This document shows, in pieces, positions 22,030 through 28,819 of a DNA stretch of 28,819 nucleotides. The translations under genes and the position numbers were made by a program. Below the pieces are notes generated by a model. That model was not told where the DNA came from. It saw nothing but the letters and a program-made list of their open reading frames with translations, and searched no databases. The stretch is from Bacillota bacterium (lineage in GTDB: Bacteria; Bacillota; Clostridia; Christensenellales; UMGS416): assembly GCA_023428265.1 (NCBI GenBank), contig JAEYYW010000160.1:1-28819 (forward strand). The letters are read 5' to 3'. Within the stretch, counting starts at the first letter, position 1. Every line of letters starts with the position of its first letter.

Positions 22030-22871
22030 TCGAGATCCCAGAGGCTGCCGCATTGGCGAGGCAGTTCAACAGTGCTGTGAAGGGCCGGACAATCCTTTCG
22101 GCGGAGGCAAACCACTCTCCGCACCGGTTCGCCTGGTACACCGGAGACCCGGCTGGCTATGGGGTGATGCTCGCAGGCCGTCAGATTCTTGAGGCCGTAG
22201 CCAGCGGCGGTGTGTTGGAACTGAAGCTTTCCGGCGGGCTTACGCTGTTTTTCAACGACGGCCCGTCGCTCCGCCTGCACAAGCCCGGCGCAAAGCTGCC
22301 CGTCAAGCACCAGTTGCTGCTCTCGCTGGACGATGGCAGTGCAGTTACGGCCTCCGTCCAGATGTATGGCGGCATGACGGCATATCCCGACGGCAATGTG
22401 GAGAATGTGTATCTGCAGGGCGGCAGAGACAAGCCCAACCCGCTGACTGACGCATTCCACAGGGCTTATTTTGACAGCCTGCTGGCAGCGCCCGGCGCGG
22501 GCAACCTCAGCGCCAAGGCCTTCCTGGCAACCGAACAACGCATTCCCGGCTTGGGCAATGGTGTGCTGCAAGACATTCTGTATAACGCCGGCATCCACCC
22601 GCGCAGAAAGATGGCAACACTTTCGCCGGAGGATCTGGACAGACTGTATCACAGTCTCAAGGAAACGCTAGCGGAGATGGACCAGAAGGGCGGGCGAGAC
22701 ACAGAGACTGACCTTTATGGCTTGCCCGGCGGCTATCAGACGAAGCTCAGCCGCCACACCGTGGGGTCGCCCTGCACCATATGCGGCAGCACCATCAAAA
22801 AGGAGCCCTATCTGGGCGGCGCCATTTATTGGTGCCCCGGCTGCCAGGTTGCACCTGAAAAGAAAGGTTAG
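22026..22871 (+). CDS. Fpg/Nei-family DNA glycosylase-like protein lacking catalytic residues
   Basis: A 281-residue protein with the Fpg/Nei layout: an N-terminal beta sandwich, an H2TH DNA-binding segment (QRIPGLGNGVLQDILYNAGI, about 172-191) and a C-terminal four-Cys zinc finger (Cys250, 253, 270, 273). True Fpg/Nei enzymes begin P-E-L-P-E after Met removal, and the N-terminal Pro is the Schiff-base nucleophile. Here the start is MIEIPEA, with Ile in that place. The zinc-finger Arg that grips the phosphate (as in GGRxTxxC) also appears replaced (LGGAIYWC). Similar MIEIPE proteins exist in Clostridia, so this is a conserved subfamily rather than damage. It may bind DNA or lesions, or use another residue for catalysis. 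It overlaps the zinc-ribbon gene by 4 nt. Confidence 0.85.
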   Translation: MIEIPEAAALARQFNSAVKGRTILSAEANHSPHRFAWYTGDPAGYGVMLAGRQILEAVASGGVLELKLSGGLTLFFNDGPSLRLHKPGAKLPVKHQLLLSLDDGSAVTASVQMYGGMTAYPDGNVENVYLQGGRDKPNPLTDAFHRAYFDSLLAAPGAGNLSAKAFLATEQRIPGLGNGVLQDILYNAGIHPRRKMATLSPEDLDRLYHSLKETLAEMDQKGGRDTETDLYGLPGGYQTKLSRHTVGSPCTICGSTIKKEPYLGGAIYWCPGCQVAPEKKG

Positions 22872-22889
22872 CCACGCCATCAACTATTA

Positions 22890-22994
22890 TCAACCCCCTT
22901 CCCTTTGTGCTCTCGGTGAAGCGCCATCGGCAAGCGGCCAGGCATTGGCCTGCGCATGCCCGGGCAGCTTCCGAAGCATGGGGGAGGGGGTTGG
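22890..22994. other. 105-nt structured intergenic element 1
   Basis: A 13-bp closing stem (22891-22903 with 22981-22993, one G-T wobble) encloses several small hairpins: GGCCA/TGGCC (22936-22940, 22946-22950), the palindrome TGCCCGGGCA (22957-22966) and GCTT-CCG-AAGC (22967-22977). It follows the Fpg-like gene and precedes the HD-gene promoter. There is no T-run for a terminator. It could be a REP/MITE-like repeat or a structured RNA. Confidence 0.5.
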
Positions 22995-23041
22995 CTTATA
23001 TCGGCATTTATGCACTTAAGCCTTAGCATTTCCTAAACATG

Positions 23042-23070
23042 TTGCAGTCCGCGTGCCGCGCGGGTAAAAT
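23042..23070 (+). promoter_or_regulatory. Promoter of the HD-S2P-scpAB cluster
   Basis: TTGCAG at 23042-23047, a 17-nt spacer and TAAAAT at 23065-23070. Transcription would begin near 23077, about 29 nt before the TTG start of the HD gene. Confidence 0.65.
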
Positions 23071-23105
23071 AATAGTTCAGTGATCCTTTGAATGGGGGGA
23101 GAGCT

Positions 23106-23789
23106 TTGGTCACGCTGGAAGATATTAAGAATAACGAAGAAATCATGGCTCTGATCCGCGAGGCCAACAATGTGCTTGCGGCCATTGGTTACACCGAGCA
23201 CGGCCAGCGGCATGTGGGCTATGTGAGCAACACCGCCGCGGCGATCCTGAAAAAGCTGGATTGTTCCGACCGCACCGTGGAGCTGGCTGCCATTGCCGGC
23301 TGGGTGCATGATGTGGGCAATGTGATCAACCGCAAGCATCACGGTCTGAACGGCGCCACGCTGCTGTTTCCGCTGCTGCGCGAGATGGGCATGGAGGTGG
23401 CGGAGATCGCGAAGATTCTTTCTGCTGTGGGCAACCACGAGGAGGAAAACGGCGTGCCGGTTTCCGAGATCTCCGCGGCGCTGATCATCGCCGATAAGTC
23501 AGACGCGCACCGCACCAGGGTTCGCAAGGGGAAGTATGACCCGTATGACATTCACGACCGGGTGAATTACTCCATCAAGAAGAACTGGGTGGATGTGGAC
23601 CCGGTCAGGCATGTGATCACCTATGCCATGACGATGGATGACTCCTCATCGGTGATGGAGTTTATGCAGATCTTTTTGCGCCGCATGATGATGTGCGAGA
23701 AGGCTGCTGAGTTTTTGAAATGCCGGTTTGATCTGGTGGTAAACGGCGTTGTGATCAACAACCAGAGGAGCAACGGCACGAACGGTTGA
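23106..23789 (+). CDS. HD-domain phosphohydrolase
   Basis: A 227-residue protein. The metal-binding HD pattern is complete: His32/His36 (TEHGQRH), His68-Asp69 (WVHDVGN), His78/79 (KHHG), His111 (GNHEE) and Asp130/133 (IADKSDAHR). Such proteins hydrolyse phosphoester bonds, often of nucleotides; the substrate here is unknown. The start chosen is TTG 23106: a G-rich ribosome binding site (GGGGGGAG, about 23094-23101) lies just upstream, and the protein then begins MVTLEDIKNNEE, the usual family opening. A TTG at 23088 lacks a binding site. The gene starts the cluster that continues with the site-2 protease 31 nt downstream. Confidence 0.86.
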   Translation: MVTLEDIKNNEEIMALIREANNVLAAIGYTEHGQRHVGYVSNTAAAILKKLDCSDRTVELAAIAGWVHDVGNVINRKHHGLNGATLLFPLLREMGMEVAEIAKILSAVGNHEEENGVPVSEISAALIIADKSDAHRTRVRKGKYDPYDIHDRVNYSIKKNWVDVDPVRHVITYAMTMDDSSSVMEFMQIFLRRMMMCEKAAEFLKCRFDLVVNGVVINNQRSNGTNG

Positions 23790-23820
23790 GCGTGTTCGTG
23801 AATTTGATTGGGGTAATTCG

Positions 23821-24495
23821 ATGTTTGATTTGTTCAGTGGGATGTTCAACGATTTTGGCAACTGGCTGCTCCAGTTGCTGTATTGGCTGCCCGGCATGCT
23901 GGTCGGGTTTGTGTTTCATGAGTTCGCGCATGCTTTTGCGGCGGACCGGTTGGGCGACCCAACACCCAGGATGATGGGGCGGCTCACGCTGAACCCGCTG
24001 AACCATATCGACCCGCTGGGGTTTGTGATGCTGATCGTGGCCCGTTTCGGCTGGGCAAAGCCAGTGATGACCAACCCTTCCCGCTATAAGATCAAGCGGT
24101 ATGGAACTGCCATTGTCGCGCTGGCCGGTCCGCTCACAAACATGGTCATGGGTTTTCTTTTCCTGATGATTGTGCTGAGCCTGAGCTATTTTGGGTCGGT
24201 GAGCCAGACCAGCCCTGCGATGATGATCCTCAGCTACGCGGCCCAGATTAATTTCGTGCTCATGACATTCAATATGCTCCCGATCCCCCCGCTGGACGGT
24301 TACAACATCCTGAAAGACACCGTGCTGATCAAGGTTGTGAGAAGACCGCAGGCCCTCTGGAGTTTTGAGCGCTACGGCACGCTCATCCTGATTGCGCTGA
24401 TGTTTCTCGGGCCGACATCTTACATCATTTCCACTGTGATAAGCTTCTTCGTAAACCTCGGTGTTCGGCTGTTCGCGCTGGTTGTCGGGATTTAG
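23821..24495 (+). CDS. Site-2 protease family membrane metalloprotease
   Basis: A 224-residue multi-pass membrane protein. HEFAH (His33, Glu34, His37) in the first membrane helix gives the zinc site. NPLNHIDPLGF is the family midsection, and NMLPIPPLDG carries the third ligand, Asp159. It belongs to the short S2P/YwhC-like group without PDZ domains. These proteases cut substrates inside the membrane; the targets of this group are mostly unknown. The start is ATG 23821 with a weak GGGG upstream. It ends 5 nt before scpA, an arrangement common in Firmicutes, so cotranscription is almost certain. Confidence 0.93.
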   Translation: MFDLFSGMFNDFGNWLLQLLYWLPGMLVGFVFHEFAHAFAADRLGDPTPRMMGRLTLNPLNHIDPLGFVMLIVARFGWAKPVMTNPSRYKIKRYGTAIVALAGPLTNMVMGFLFLMIVLSLSYFGSVSQTSPAMMILSYAAQINFVLMTFNMLPIPPLDGYNILKDTVLIKVVRRPQALWSFERYGTLILIALMFLGPTSYIISTVISFFVNLGVRLFALVVGI

Positions 24496-24500
24496 CTGCC

Positions 24501-25250
24501 ATGGCATATCATGTATCGCTTGCCATGTTTGACGGCCCGCTGGACCTGCTGCTCTACCTGATCTCAAGGGCGCAGGTGGACATCCGCGATATCTTCGTAT
24601 CCGAGATTACCGACCAGTTTTTGGACTACATGGCCGGACTTGACGAACTTGACATGGACCGCGCCAGCGAATTTCTAGAGATGGCGGCCAGGCTCCTGGA
24701 GATCAAGTCACGGCGCTTGCTGCCCGGCGAGCCGGAAGCGGAGAAGGACGAGGAAGACCCGGAGCAGCTTTTGATCCGGCAGTTGGAGGAATACAAGCTT
24801 TTCAAGGCGGCCAGCGCCTCCTTGCAGGAGAAGGCAAAGCAGGCCGCCAATGTGTATTACCGCCTGCCCGCGGAGATTGTGAAGGGCACCGACTTTGACA
24901 TCACCAACGCCGACGCGGCACTGCTGGGGCGGGCCTTTGCCGCTCTTCTTGCCAAGGTGATGGAAGAAGAGGAAGACAAGCCGGCGCGGCACATCGAGCG
25001 TGAGAGCTTCACGGTGCAGCAGATGATCTTCCGCATCCAGAGTATTCTGGCGGAAAGCCGTGGCCCGGTCGGATTCCGGGCGCTGATCTCCGAGCGGCCC
25101 GGCAGGGAAGAGGTCATCACAGCGTTTTTTGCGTTGCTGGAGCTGCTCAAGCTCAATCGCATCGGCATCCGGCAGGACGGTTTGTATGGCGGCATCACAA
25201 TCGAGCCCAGGCTCAAGCACGACGAGGAGGCGGAACATGGACAGGACTGA
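24501..25250 (+). CDS. scpA: Segregation and condensation protein A
   Basis: A 249-residue kleisin. The N-terminus YHVSLAMFDGPLDLLLYLI is the hallmark, followed by DFLxAARLLEIKSRRLLP-type sequence (FLEMAARLLEIKSRRLLPGEPE), an acidic linker and a C-terminal winged helix (about 170-240). ScpA bridges the two SMC heads and, with ScpB, forms the bacterial condensin that compacts and separates chromosomes. It starts 5 nt after the site-2 protease stop, and its last 14 nt overlap scpB. Confidence 0.97.
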   Translation: MAYHVSLAMFDGPLDLLLYLISRAQVDIRDIFVSEITDQFLDYMAGLDELDMDRASEFLEMAARLLEIKSRRLLPGEPEAEKDEEDPEQLLIRQLEEYKLFKAASASLQEKAKQAANVYYRLPAEIVKGTDFDITNADAALLGRAFAALLAKVMEEEEDKPARHIERESFTVQQMIFRIQSILAESRGPVGFRALISERPGREEVITAFFALLELLKLNRIGIRQDGLYGGITIEPRLKHDEEAEHGQD

Positions 25251-25824
25251 GATACAAGCGGCAATCGAGGCCATCCTGTTTGCATCCGGCGGCCCCATGC
25301 CTGTGTCTGTGCTCACGGACGCGCTGGGCCTGACCGAGCTCGAGCTCCGGCCGGCGCTGGAAGAGCTCATTGACCGGCTGCGGTTTGACCGCCGGGGCAT
25401 CCAGATTGTGCGTGTGGAAGACTGTGTGCAGATGTGCACCAACGCGCTGTATGGCGAGCAGGTGCAGGCCGCGCTGGCCCCCCGGCAGAGCAGGCCTCTG
25501 TCGCAGTCGGCGCTGGAGACACTGTCGGTGATCGCATATCGCCAGCCGGTGACCCGCCGCGACATTGAGGAGATCCGCGGTGTGAGCTCTGACTATAGCC
25601 TGGAAGTGCTTCTGAAGCGCGGTTTGATCCGCGAAGCCGGCCATGCGGACAGATTGGGCCGGCCCGTGCAGTTTGCCACCACCGATGAGTTTCTGCGCTG
25701 TTTTTCGCTGGAGTCGCTGGATCAGCTGCCCAAACTGGAGCTGCTTTCGATGCCGGAGGGTGATGCCGCGGCAATCCCGGTGGAGGAGGATACTGATCTC
25801 AGCACCGAAGAAGAGGGCTCATGA
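25237..25824 (+). CDS. scpB: Segregation and condensation protein B
   Basis: A 195-residue partner of ScpA with two winged helices. Typical segments are IEAILFASGGPMPV, the mid-protein ALETLSVIAYRQPVTRRDIEEIRGV and LIREAGHADRLGRPVQFATTDEFL. The tail is acidic. The ATG at 25237 is chosen: GAGGAGG lies 6 nt upstream and the product then begins MDRTEIQAAIEAILF, as in the family. A longer frame to 25129 adds sequence that only mirrors scpA. It overlaps scpA by 14 nt and glpP by 4 nt. Confidence 0.97.
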   Translation: MDRTEIQAAIEAILFASGGPMPVSVLTDALGLTELELRPALEELIDRLRFDRRGIQIVRVEDCVQMCTNALYGEQVQAALAPRQSRPLSQSALETLSVIAYRQPVTRRDIEEIRGVSSDYSLEVLLKRGLIREAGHADRLGRPVQFATTDEFLRCFSLESLDQLPKLELLSMPEGDAAAIPVEEDTDLSTEEEGS

Positions 25825-26390
25825 TCACAGTCCGCCAGACAATTGAGTTGCTGGAAAGCGCCCCTGTGGTCGCTGCGGTGAAATCGCAGGAGAGCGCCCG
25901 TGCCGCCGCGCGGTCGCTGGTTGCGGCTGCATTTGTGCTGGGCGGCAGCATCCTCACGATGGATCAGATCATGGAGGAATTGTTGGGCGCCGGCAAGCTG
26001 GTGTTTCTGCATATGGATCTCATAGAGGGTGTCGGCCGGGATGAAGCCGGCCTGACTTACGCAGCCCGCCACTGGCGGCCTGCAGGCATCATCTCCACAA
26101 GGACGCCGCTTGTGAAGGCGGCACGCGACCATGGGCTTCTGGCGATTCAGCGGGTGTTTCTGCTGGATTCGGGCTCGATCAAAAGCGGCATCGGGCTGAT
26201 CAGCCAATGCAACCCTGATTTTGTGGAAGTCATGCCCGGTGTGATTCCCAAAGCGGTGGGCCAGTTCAAAATGGCCGGTCGGCCTGTGATTGCCGGCGGT
26301 ATGGTGACGGAGCGGGCTGAGGTGATCGACGCTCTGGCAGCCGGTGCGCTGGCGGTATCCACCAGCAGCCGGGCGCTGTGGAATGAGTGA
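25821..26390 (+). CDS. glpP: Glycerol-3-phosphate responsive antiterminator
   Basis: A 189-residue protein of the GlpP family, a TIM-barrel-like RNA antiterminator that binds glycerol-3-phosphate and lets transcription pass leader terminators of glp genes. Key segments are FLHMDLIEGVGRDEAGL, GIISTRTPLVKAAR, QRVFLLDSGSIKSG, VEVMPGVIPK and PVIAGGMV. The start overlaps the scpB stop (ATGA), so it is translationally coupled to scpAB. No glycerol uptake or kinase gene is in the window, so any targets lie elsewhere. The family call is firm; the RNA targets are unknown. Confidence 0.92.
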   Translation: MITVRQTIELLESAPVVAAVKSQESARAAARSLVAAAFVLGGSILTMDQIMEELLGAGKLVFLHMDLIEGVGRDEAGLTYAARHWRPAGIISTRTPLVKAARDHGLLAIQRVFLLDSGSIKSGIGLISQCNPDFVEVMPGVIPKAVGQFKMAGRPVIAGGMVTERAEVIDALAAGALAVSTSSRALWNE

Positions 26391-26463
26391 GCATGTCATT
26401 TTCTAATTGTATTTTGATTCGTCAGGTGTTACCATTGTCCAAATCTTTTCGGGGGGAACAACG

Positions 26464-26733
26464 TTGAGAGCAATCATCACAGTGGTGGGCCGTGATACGG
26501 TGGGCATCATCGCCCATGTGTCGGCCATCCTTTCTGCCCACAATGTGAACATTCTGGATATCAGCCAATCGGTGCTGCAGGAGTTTTTTGCAATGGTGAT
26601 GCTGGTGGATCTTGGCAAGTGCCAGGCGCCGTTTGCCGAGCTGCAGGCCAGGCTGGAGGCTGAGGGCAACGTAATGGGCCTCACAGTGCGCATCCAGCAC
26701 GAGGAAGTTTTCCAGGCAATGCACCGGATATAA
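26464..26733 (+). CDS. ACT domain protein, UPF0237 family
   Basis: An 89-residue single ACT domain: MRAIITVVGRDTVGIIAHVSAIL, then NVNILDISQSVLQEFFAMVMLVDL. The ACT fold usually binds small ligands such as amino acids to control a partner. The TTG start at 26464 is chosen because GGGGGGA lies about 8 nt upstream and this gives the standard UPF0237 length and opening. An upstream extension to 26407 is not family-like. It precedes the PFL (UPF0210) gene, a pairing conserved in many Firmicutes, so it may regulate or partner that protein. A structured element of about 100 nt lies between the two. Confidence 0.93.
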   Translation: MRAIITVVGRDTVGIIAHVSAILSAHNVNILDISQSVLQEFFAMVMLVDLGKCQAPFAELQARLEAEGNVMGLTVRIQHEEVFQAMHRI

Positions 26734-26734
26734 C

Positions 26735-26836
26735 GCCGCTGTCGCTTTCGGTGACACCTCCCTCAAGCGGGAGGCGAGGGTGAGCCTGTATTGGCTGAAC
26801 GATTCCCCCTCCTGGAGGGGGATGCCGCACAGCGGC
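26735..26836. other. 102-nt structured intergenic element 2
   Basis: Terminal arms GCCGCTGT (26735-26742) and ACAGCGGC (26829-26836) enclose hairpins CCTCCC-TCAAGC-GGGAGG (26757-26774), AGCC/GGCT (26783-26796) and the near-palindrome CCCCCTCC-T-GGAGGGGG (26805-26821). It fills the gap between the ACT stop and the PFL ribosome binding site. It is nearly the same length as element 1. A short non-coding repeat, or an attenuating leader structure for the PFL gene, are both possible. Confidence 0.55.
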
Positions 26837-26847
26837 AGGGAGAATTT

Positions 26848-28206
26848 ATGCTGAACCAATCGGAAATATTTCAGACGATCCGCATGATCGAGCAGGAAAA
26901 CCTGGACATCCGCACGATCACGATGGGGATTTCCCTGCGGGATTGTGCCGACGCCTCTGCCGGCGCATCGCAGCGGAAGGTGTATAACAAGATCTGCCGC
27001 ATGGCAAAAGACCTGGTTGCCGTGGGCGAGGCCATAGAGCGGGAGTATGGCATCCCGATTGTGAACAAGCGCATCAGCGTGACGCCGATTGCCCTGGTCG
27101 CGGAAAGCTCCGGCCAAAGCGATCTGACGCCATGGGCGCAGGCGATGGATCGGGCAGCCCGCGAGGTGGGTGTGAACTTCATTGGCGGTTTCAGCGCACT
27201 GGTGCACAAGGGATATACCATAGGCGACCGGGCGCTGGTGCAAAGCATTCCGGAGGCACTGGCCCAAACCGAGCGCGTTTGCGCATCGGTCAATGTTGCG
27301 ACGGTCCGCTCCGGCATCAATATGGATGCCGTGGCCGAAATGGGCCGTGTGGTGAAGCGCTGCGCCGAGCTCACAGCCGATCGTGGCGCGGTGGCCTGCT
27401 CCAAGCTCGTGGTGTTTGCCAACGCCGTGGAGGATAACCCCTTTATGGCCGGCGCGTTCCACGGTGTGGGTGAGCCGGAGTGCGCCGTCCATGTGGGTGT
27501 GTCCGGCCCCGGCGTGGTCAAGCACGCCCTGGAGCAGGTGCGCGGCGAGAAGTTTGACGTGGTGGCCGAGACGATCAAGCGCACAGCTTTCAAAATCACC
27601 CGCATGGGCCAGCTGGTTGCCGGCGAGGCATCCCGGCGGCTGGGTGTCGAGTTTGGCATCGTGGATCTTTCTCTGGCGCCCACGCCGGCCATCGGCGACT
27701 CCGTTGCCGCAATCCTGGAGGAAATGGGCCTGGAGTGCACAGGCGCCCCGGGCACCACAGCCGCGCTGGCCATGCTCAACGACGCCGTGAAAAAGGGCGG
27801 CGTGATGGCTTCCAGCCATGTGGGCGGCCTGTCCGGAGCGTTCATCCCGGTCAGTGAAGACGAAGGCATGGTGAACGCCGTGCTGGCCGGTGCGCTTTCG
27901 CTGGAAAAGCTGGAAGCGATGACCTGCGTGTGCTCGGTGGGTCTTGATATGATCGCCATCCCCGGTGACACACCGGCAGAGACGGTGGCTGCCATCATCG
28001 CCGACGAGGCGGCCATTGGTGTGGTCAACCAGAAAACCACCGCCGTGCGCATCATCCCGATCCCCGGCGGCAAGCCCGGTGATATCGTGGAATATGGCGG
28101 ATTGTTTGGCCGGGCGCCGGTGATGCCTGTGAGCCGCTTTTCCAGCAAGGCATTCATTGACCGCGGGGGCAGAATCCCCGCGCCGCTGCATAGCCTGAGG
28201 AATTGA
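26848..28206 (+). CDS. PFL family protein (UPF0210/DUF711)
   Basis: A 452-residue protein matching the usual UPF0210 length of 451-453. The N-terminus MLNQSEIFQTIRMIEQENLDIRTITMGISLRDC and segments such as GGFSALVHKGYT, SINMDAV-type GINMDAVAEMG, HVGVSGPGVVKHAL and RIIPIPGGKPGD mark the family, which has a pyruvate-formate-lyase-like fold but no known reaction. ATG 26848 is chosen: AGGGAG lies just upstream. A GTG-type frame from 26791 would start inside the structured element and is not supported. It pairs with the ACT gene and ends in a clear terminator. Confidence 0.95.
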   Translation: MLNQSEIFQTIRMIEQENLDIRTITMGISLRDCADASAGASQRKVYNKICRMAKDLVAVGEAIEREYGIPIVNKRISVTPIALVAESSGQSDLTPWAQAMDRAAREVGVNFIGGFSALVHKGYTIGDRALVQSIPEALAQTERVCASVNVATVRSGINMDAVAEMGRVVKRCAELTADRGAVACSKLVVFANAVEDNPFMAGAFHGVGEPECAVHVGVSGPGVVKHALEQVRGEKFDVVAETIKRTAFKITRMGQLVAGEASRRLGVEFGIVDLSLAPTPAIGDSVAAILEEMGLECTGAPGTTAALAMLNDAVKKGGVMASSHVGGLSGAFIPVSEDEGMVNAVLAGALSLEKLEAMTCVCSVGLDMIAIPGDTPAETVAAIIADEAAIGVVNQKTTAVRIIPIPGGKPGDIVEYGGLFGRAPVMPVSRFSSKAFIDRGGRIPAPLHSLRN

Positions 28207-28224
28207 CAGAACTGACTTGTTCAT

Positions 28225-28255
28225 GAGCCGGGGCATATTGCCGCCCGGCTCTTTT
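28225..28255 (+). terminator. Terminator after the PFL gene
   Basis: An 8-bp stem, GAGCCGGG (28225-28232) with CCCGGCTC (28244-28251), then TTTT and a further T-rich tail. It closes the HD-to-PFL cluster. Confidence 0.87.
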
Positions 28256-28351
28256 GCTGTTTGCAGAAGGCTCGCGCTCTGCTTGAATAACTGCCATGAG
28301 CTTTCTTCCGCAGTAGTACATCACGGAACACTTTGGAAATGTTATAGGTGC

Positions 28352-28377
28352 TAAACATATGGGCATCTATCAAATAT
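28352..28377 (+). promoter_or_regulatory. Possible SigD-like promoter before the chemoreceptor
   Basis: TAAA at 28352-28355, 14 nt, then TCAAATAT (28370-28377), sharing the ATAT end and one C with the motility sigma consensus GCCGATAT. The spacer is one short and the -10 is a partial match, so this is only a hint. Nothing else stands out in 28256-28430. Confidence 0.2.
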
Positions 28378-28430
28378 CCAACGATCGGAGTACGGCACCA
28401 AGTCTCCGTGGAGTGGCAGGGAGGGAAACA

Positions 28431-28819
28431 ATGAGATTTCTCAACAAGATGAGGATCGGGGTTCGCTTGATTCTGTGTGTGCTCGTTGCTGTGTTGGTTC
28501 TGGTTGCCATCAGTGTTTCGGCAATCTTGTCCATTGAGCGCATCATCGCCAAAGACAGCGAGCTGTATCAAAAGAACACAAGGGCAATTTCCACGCTGGG
28601 CAGTTTTGAATACACGTTCATGCTGCTGCGCCTTTCTTCCTACAGGGTGGACACCGGCACCGGCACCATGGAAGAGAAGAAGAGCCAGTTGCAGCAGCTG
28701 AGCGACACGCACTTTCCCCAAATGGATCAGGACCTGGAAAACTTGAAAAGCACCATTCGCAACAGCACAGACCAGGAAAGTTATGACGCGATGGTCTCCC
28801 TGCTGGCTCAGTATAAGGT
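28431..28819 (+). CDS. Methyl-accepting chemotaxis-type receptor, N-terminal part
   Basis: The reading frame runs off the right edge; 129 residues plus part of a codon are visible. It starts at ATG 28431 with GGGAGGG about 5 nt upstream. The protein begins MRFLNKMRIGVRL, then one transmembrane helix (about 12-34), then a long helical extracellular region with regularly spaced charged and hydrophobic residues, as in four-helix-bundle ligand-binding domains of MCPs. The expected second helix, HAMP and signalling domains would be outside the window. A sensor histidine kinase with the same kind of sensor is an alternative. It follows a terminator, so it starts a new transcript. Confidence 0.75.
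   Translation, partial: MRFLNKMRIGVRLILCVLVAVLVLVAISVSAILSIERIIAKDSELYQKNTRAISTLGSFEYTFMLLRLSSYRVDTGTGTMEEKKSQLQQLSDTHFPQMDQDLENLKSTIRNSTDQESYDAMVSLLAQYK

Noticed and set aside
26422..28236. A 604-codon minus-strand frame opposite the ACT and PFL genes
   Set aside because: It crosses two family-length genes with good starts and carries no domain of its own; another antisense shadow.

Overview
The window is bacterial chromosome of fairly high GC. It most resembles an anaerobic, probably endospore-forming member of the Clostridia (Firmicutes). The pointers are AGGAGG-type ribosome binding sites with some GTG and TTG starts, a GH18 spore-lytic-type hydrolase, a YabE-like DUF348/G5/3D protein, ScpA-ScpB beside a site-2 protease, the UPF0237 (ACT)/UPF0210 (PFL) pair, GlpP, and an oxygen-sensitive redox and sulfur gene set. 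I could not pin down genus or species. I saw no rRNA, tRNA, CRISPR array, insertion sequence or phage gene.

Layout. 1-1192: the 3' end of a GH18 hydrolase and a PspC membrane protein (+). 1251-1427: a 58-residue two-repeat hydrophobic cysteine peptide (-). 1494-5518: three + strand genes, a QueG-like double Fe-S protein, a COG2509-type FAD dehydrogenase with a near-consensus promoter, and purA, closed by a strong two-way terminator. 5567-8356: two tandem paralogous GT4 glycosyltransferases (-). 8620-11064: a four-module sulfur-transfer protein (CoA-disulfide reductase, rhodanese, TusA, DsrE) (-). 11334-12074: a YebC/PmpR protein (+). 12183-19814: a 2543-residue secreted, wall- or membrane-anchored adhesin (-) built from about eleven SdrD-B-type and several DUF11-type modules. 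20010-21395: a YabE-like cell-wall protein (-) with a strong promoter. 21757-22871: a zinc-ribbon protein overlapping an Fpg/Nei-like protein that lacks key catalytic residues (+). 23106-28206: HD hydrolase, site-2 protease, scpA, scpB, glpP, ACT protein and PFL protein, an essentially continuous + strand cluster. 28431-end: the start of a chemotaxis-type membrane receptor.

The genes fall into three themes: envelope and surface (GH18, PspC, glycosyltransferases, giant adhesin, YabE-like, MCP-like), redox and sulfur chemistry (QueG-like, COG2509, CoADR fusion), and core housekeeping (purA, yebC, scpAB, ACT/PFL). I did not find a clearly new multi-gene defence or mobile system. The most interesting items are the alternating A/B module architecture of the giant adhesin with its non-LPXTG C-terminus, the one-chain sulfur relay, the active-site-depleted Fpg-like and QueG-like proteins, the tiny tandem-repeat peptide, and two intergenic elements of about 105 nt with long closing stems.
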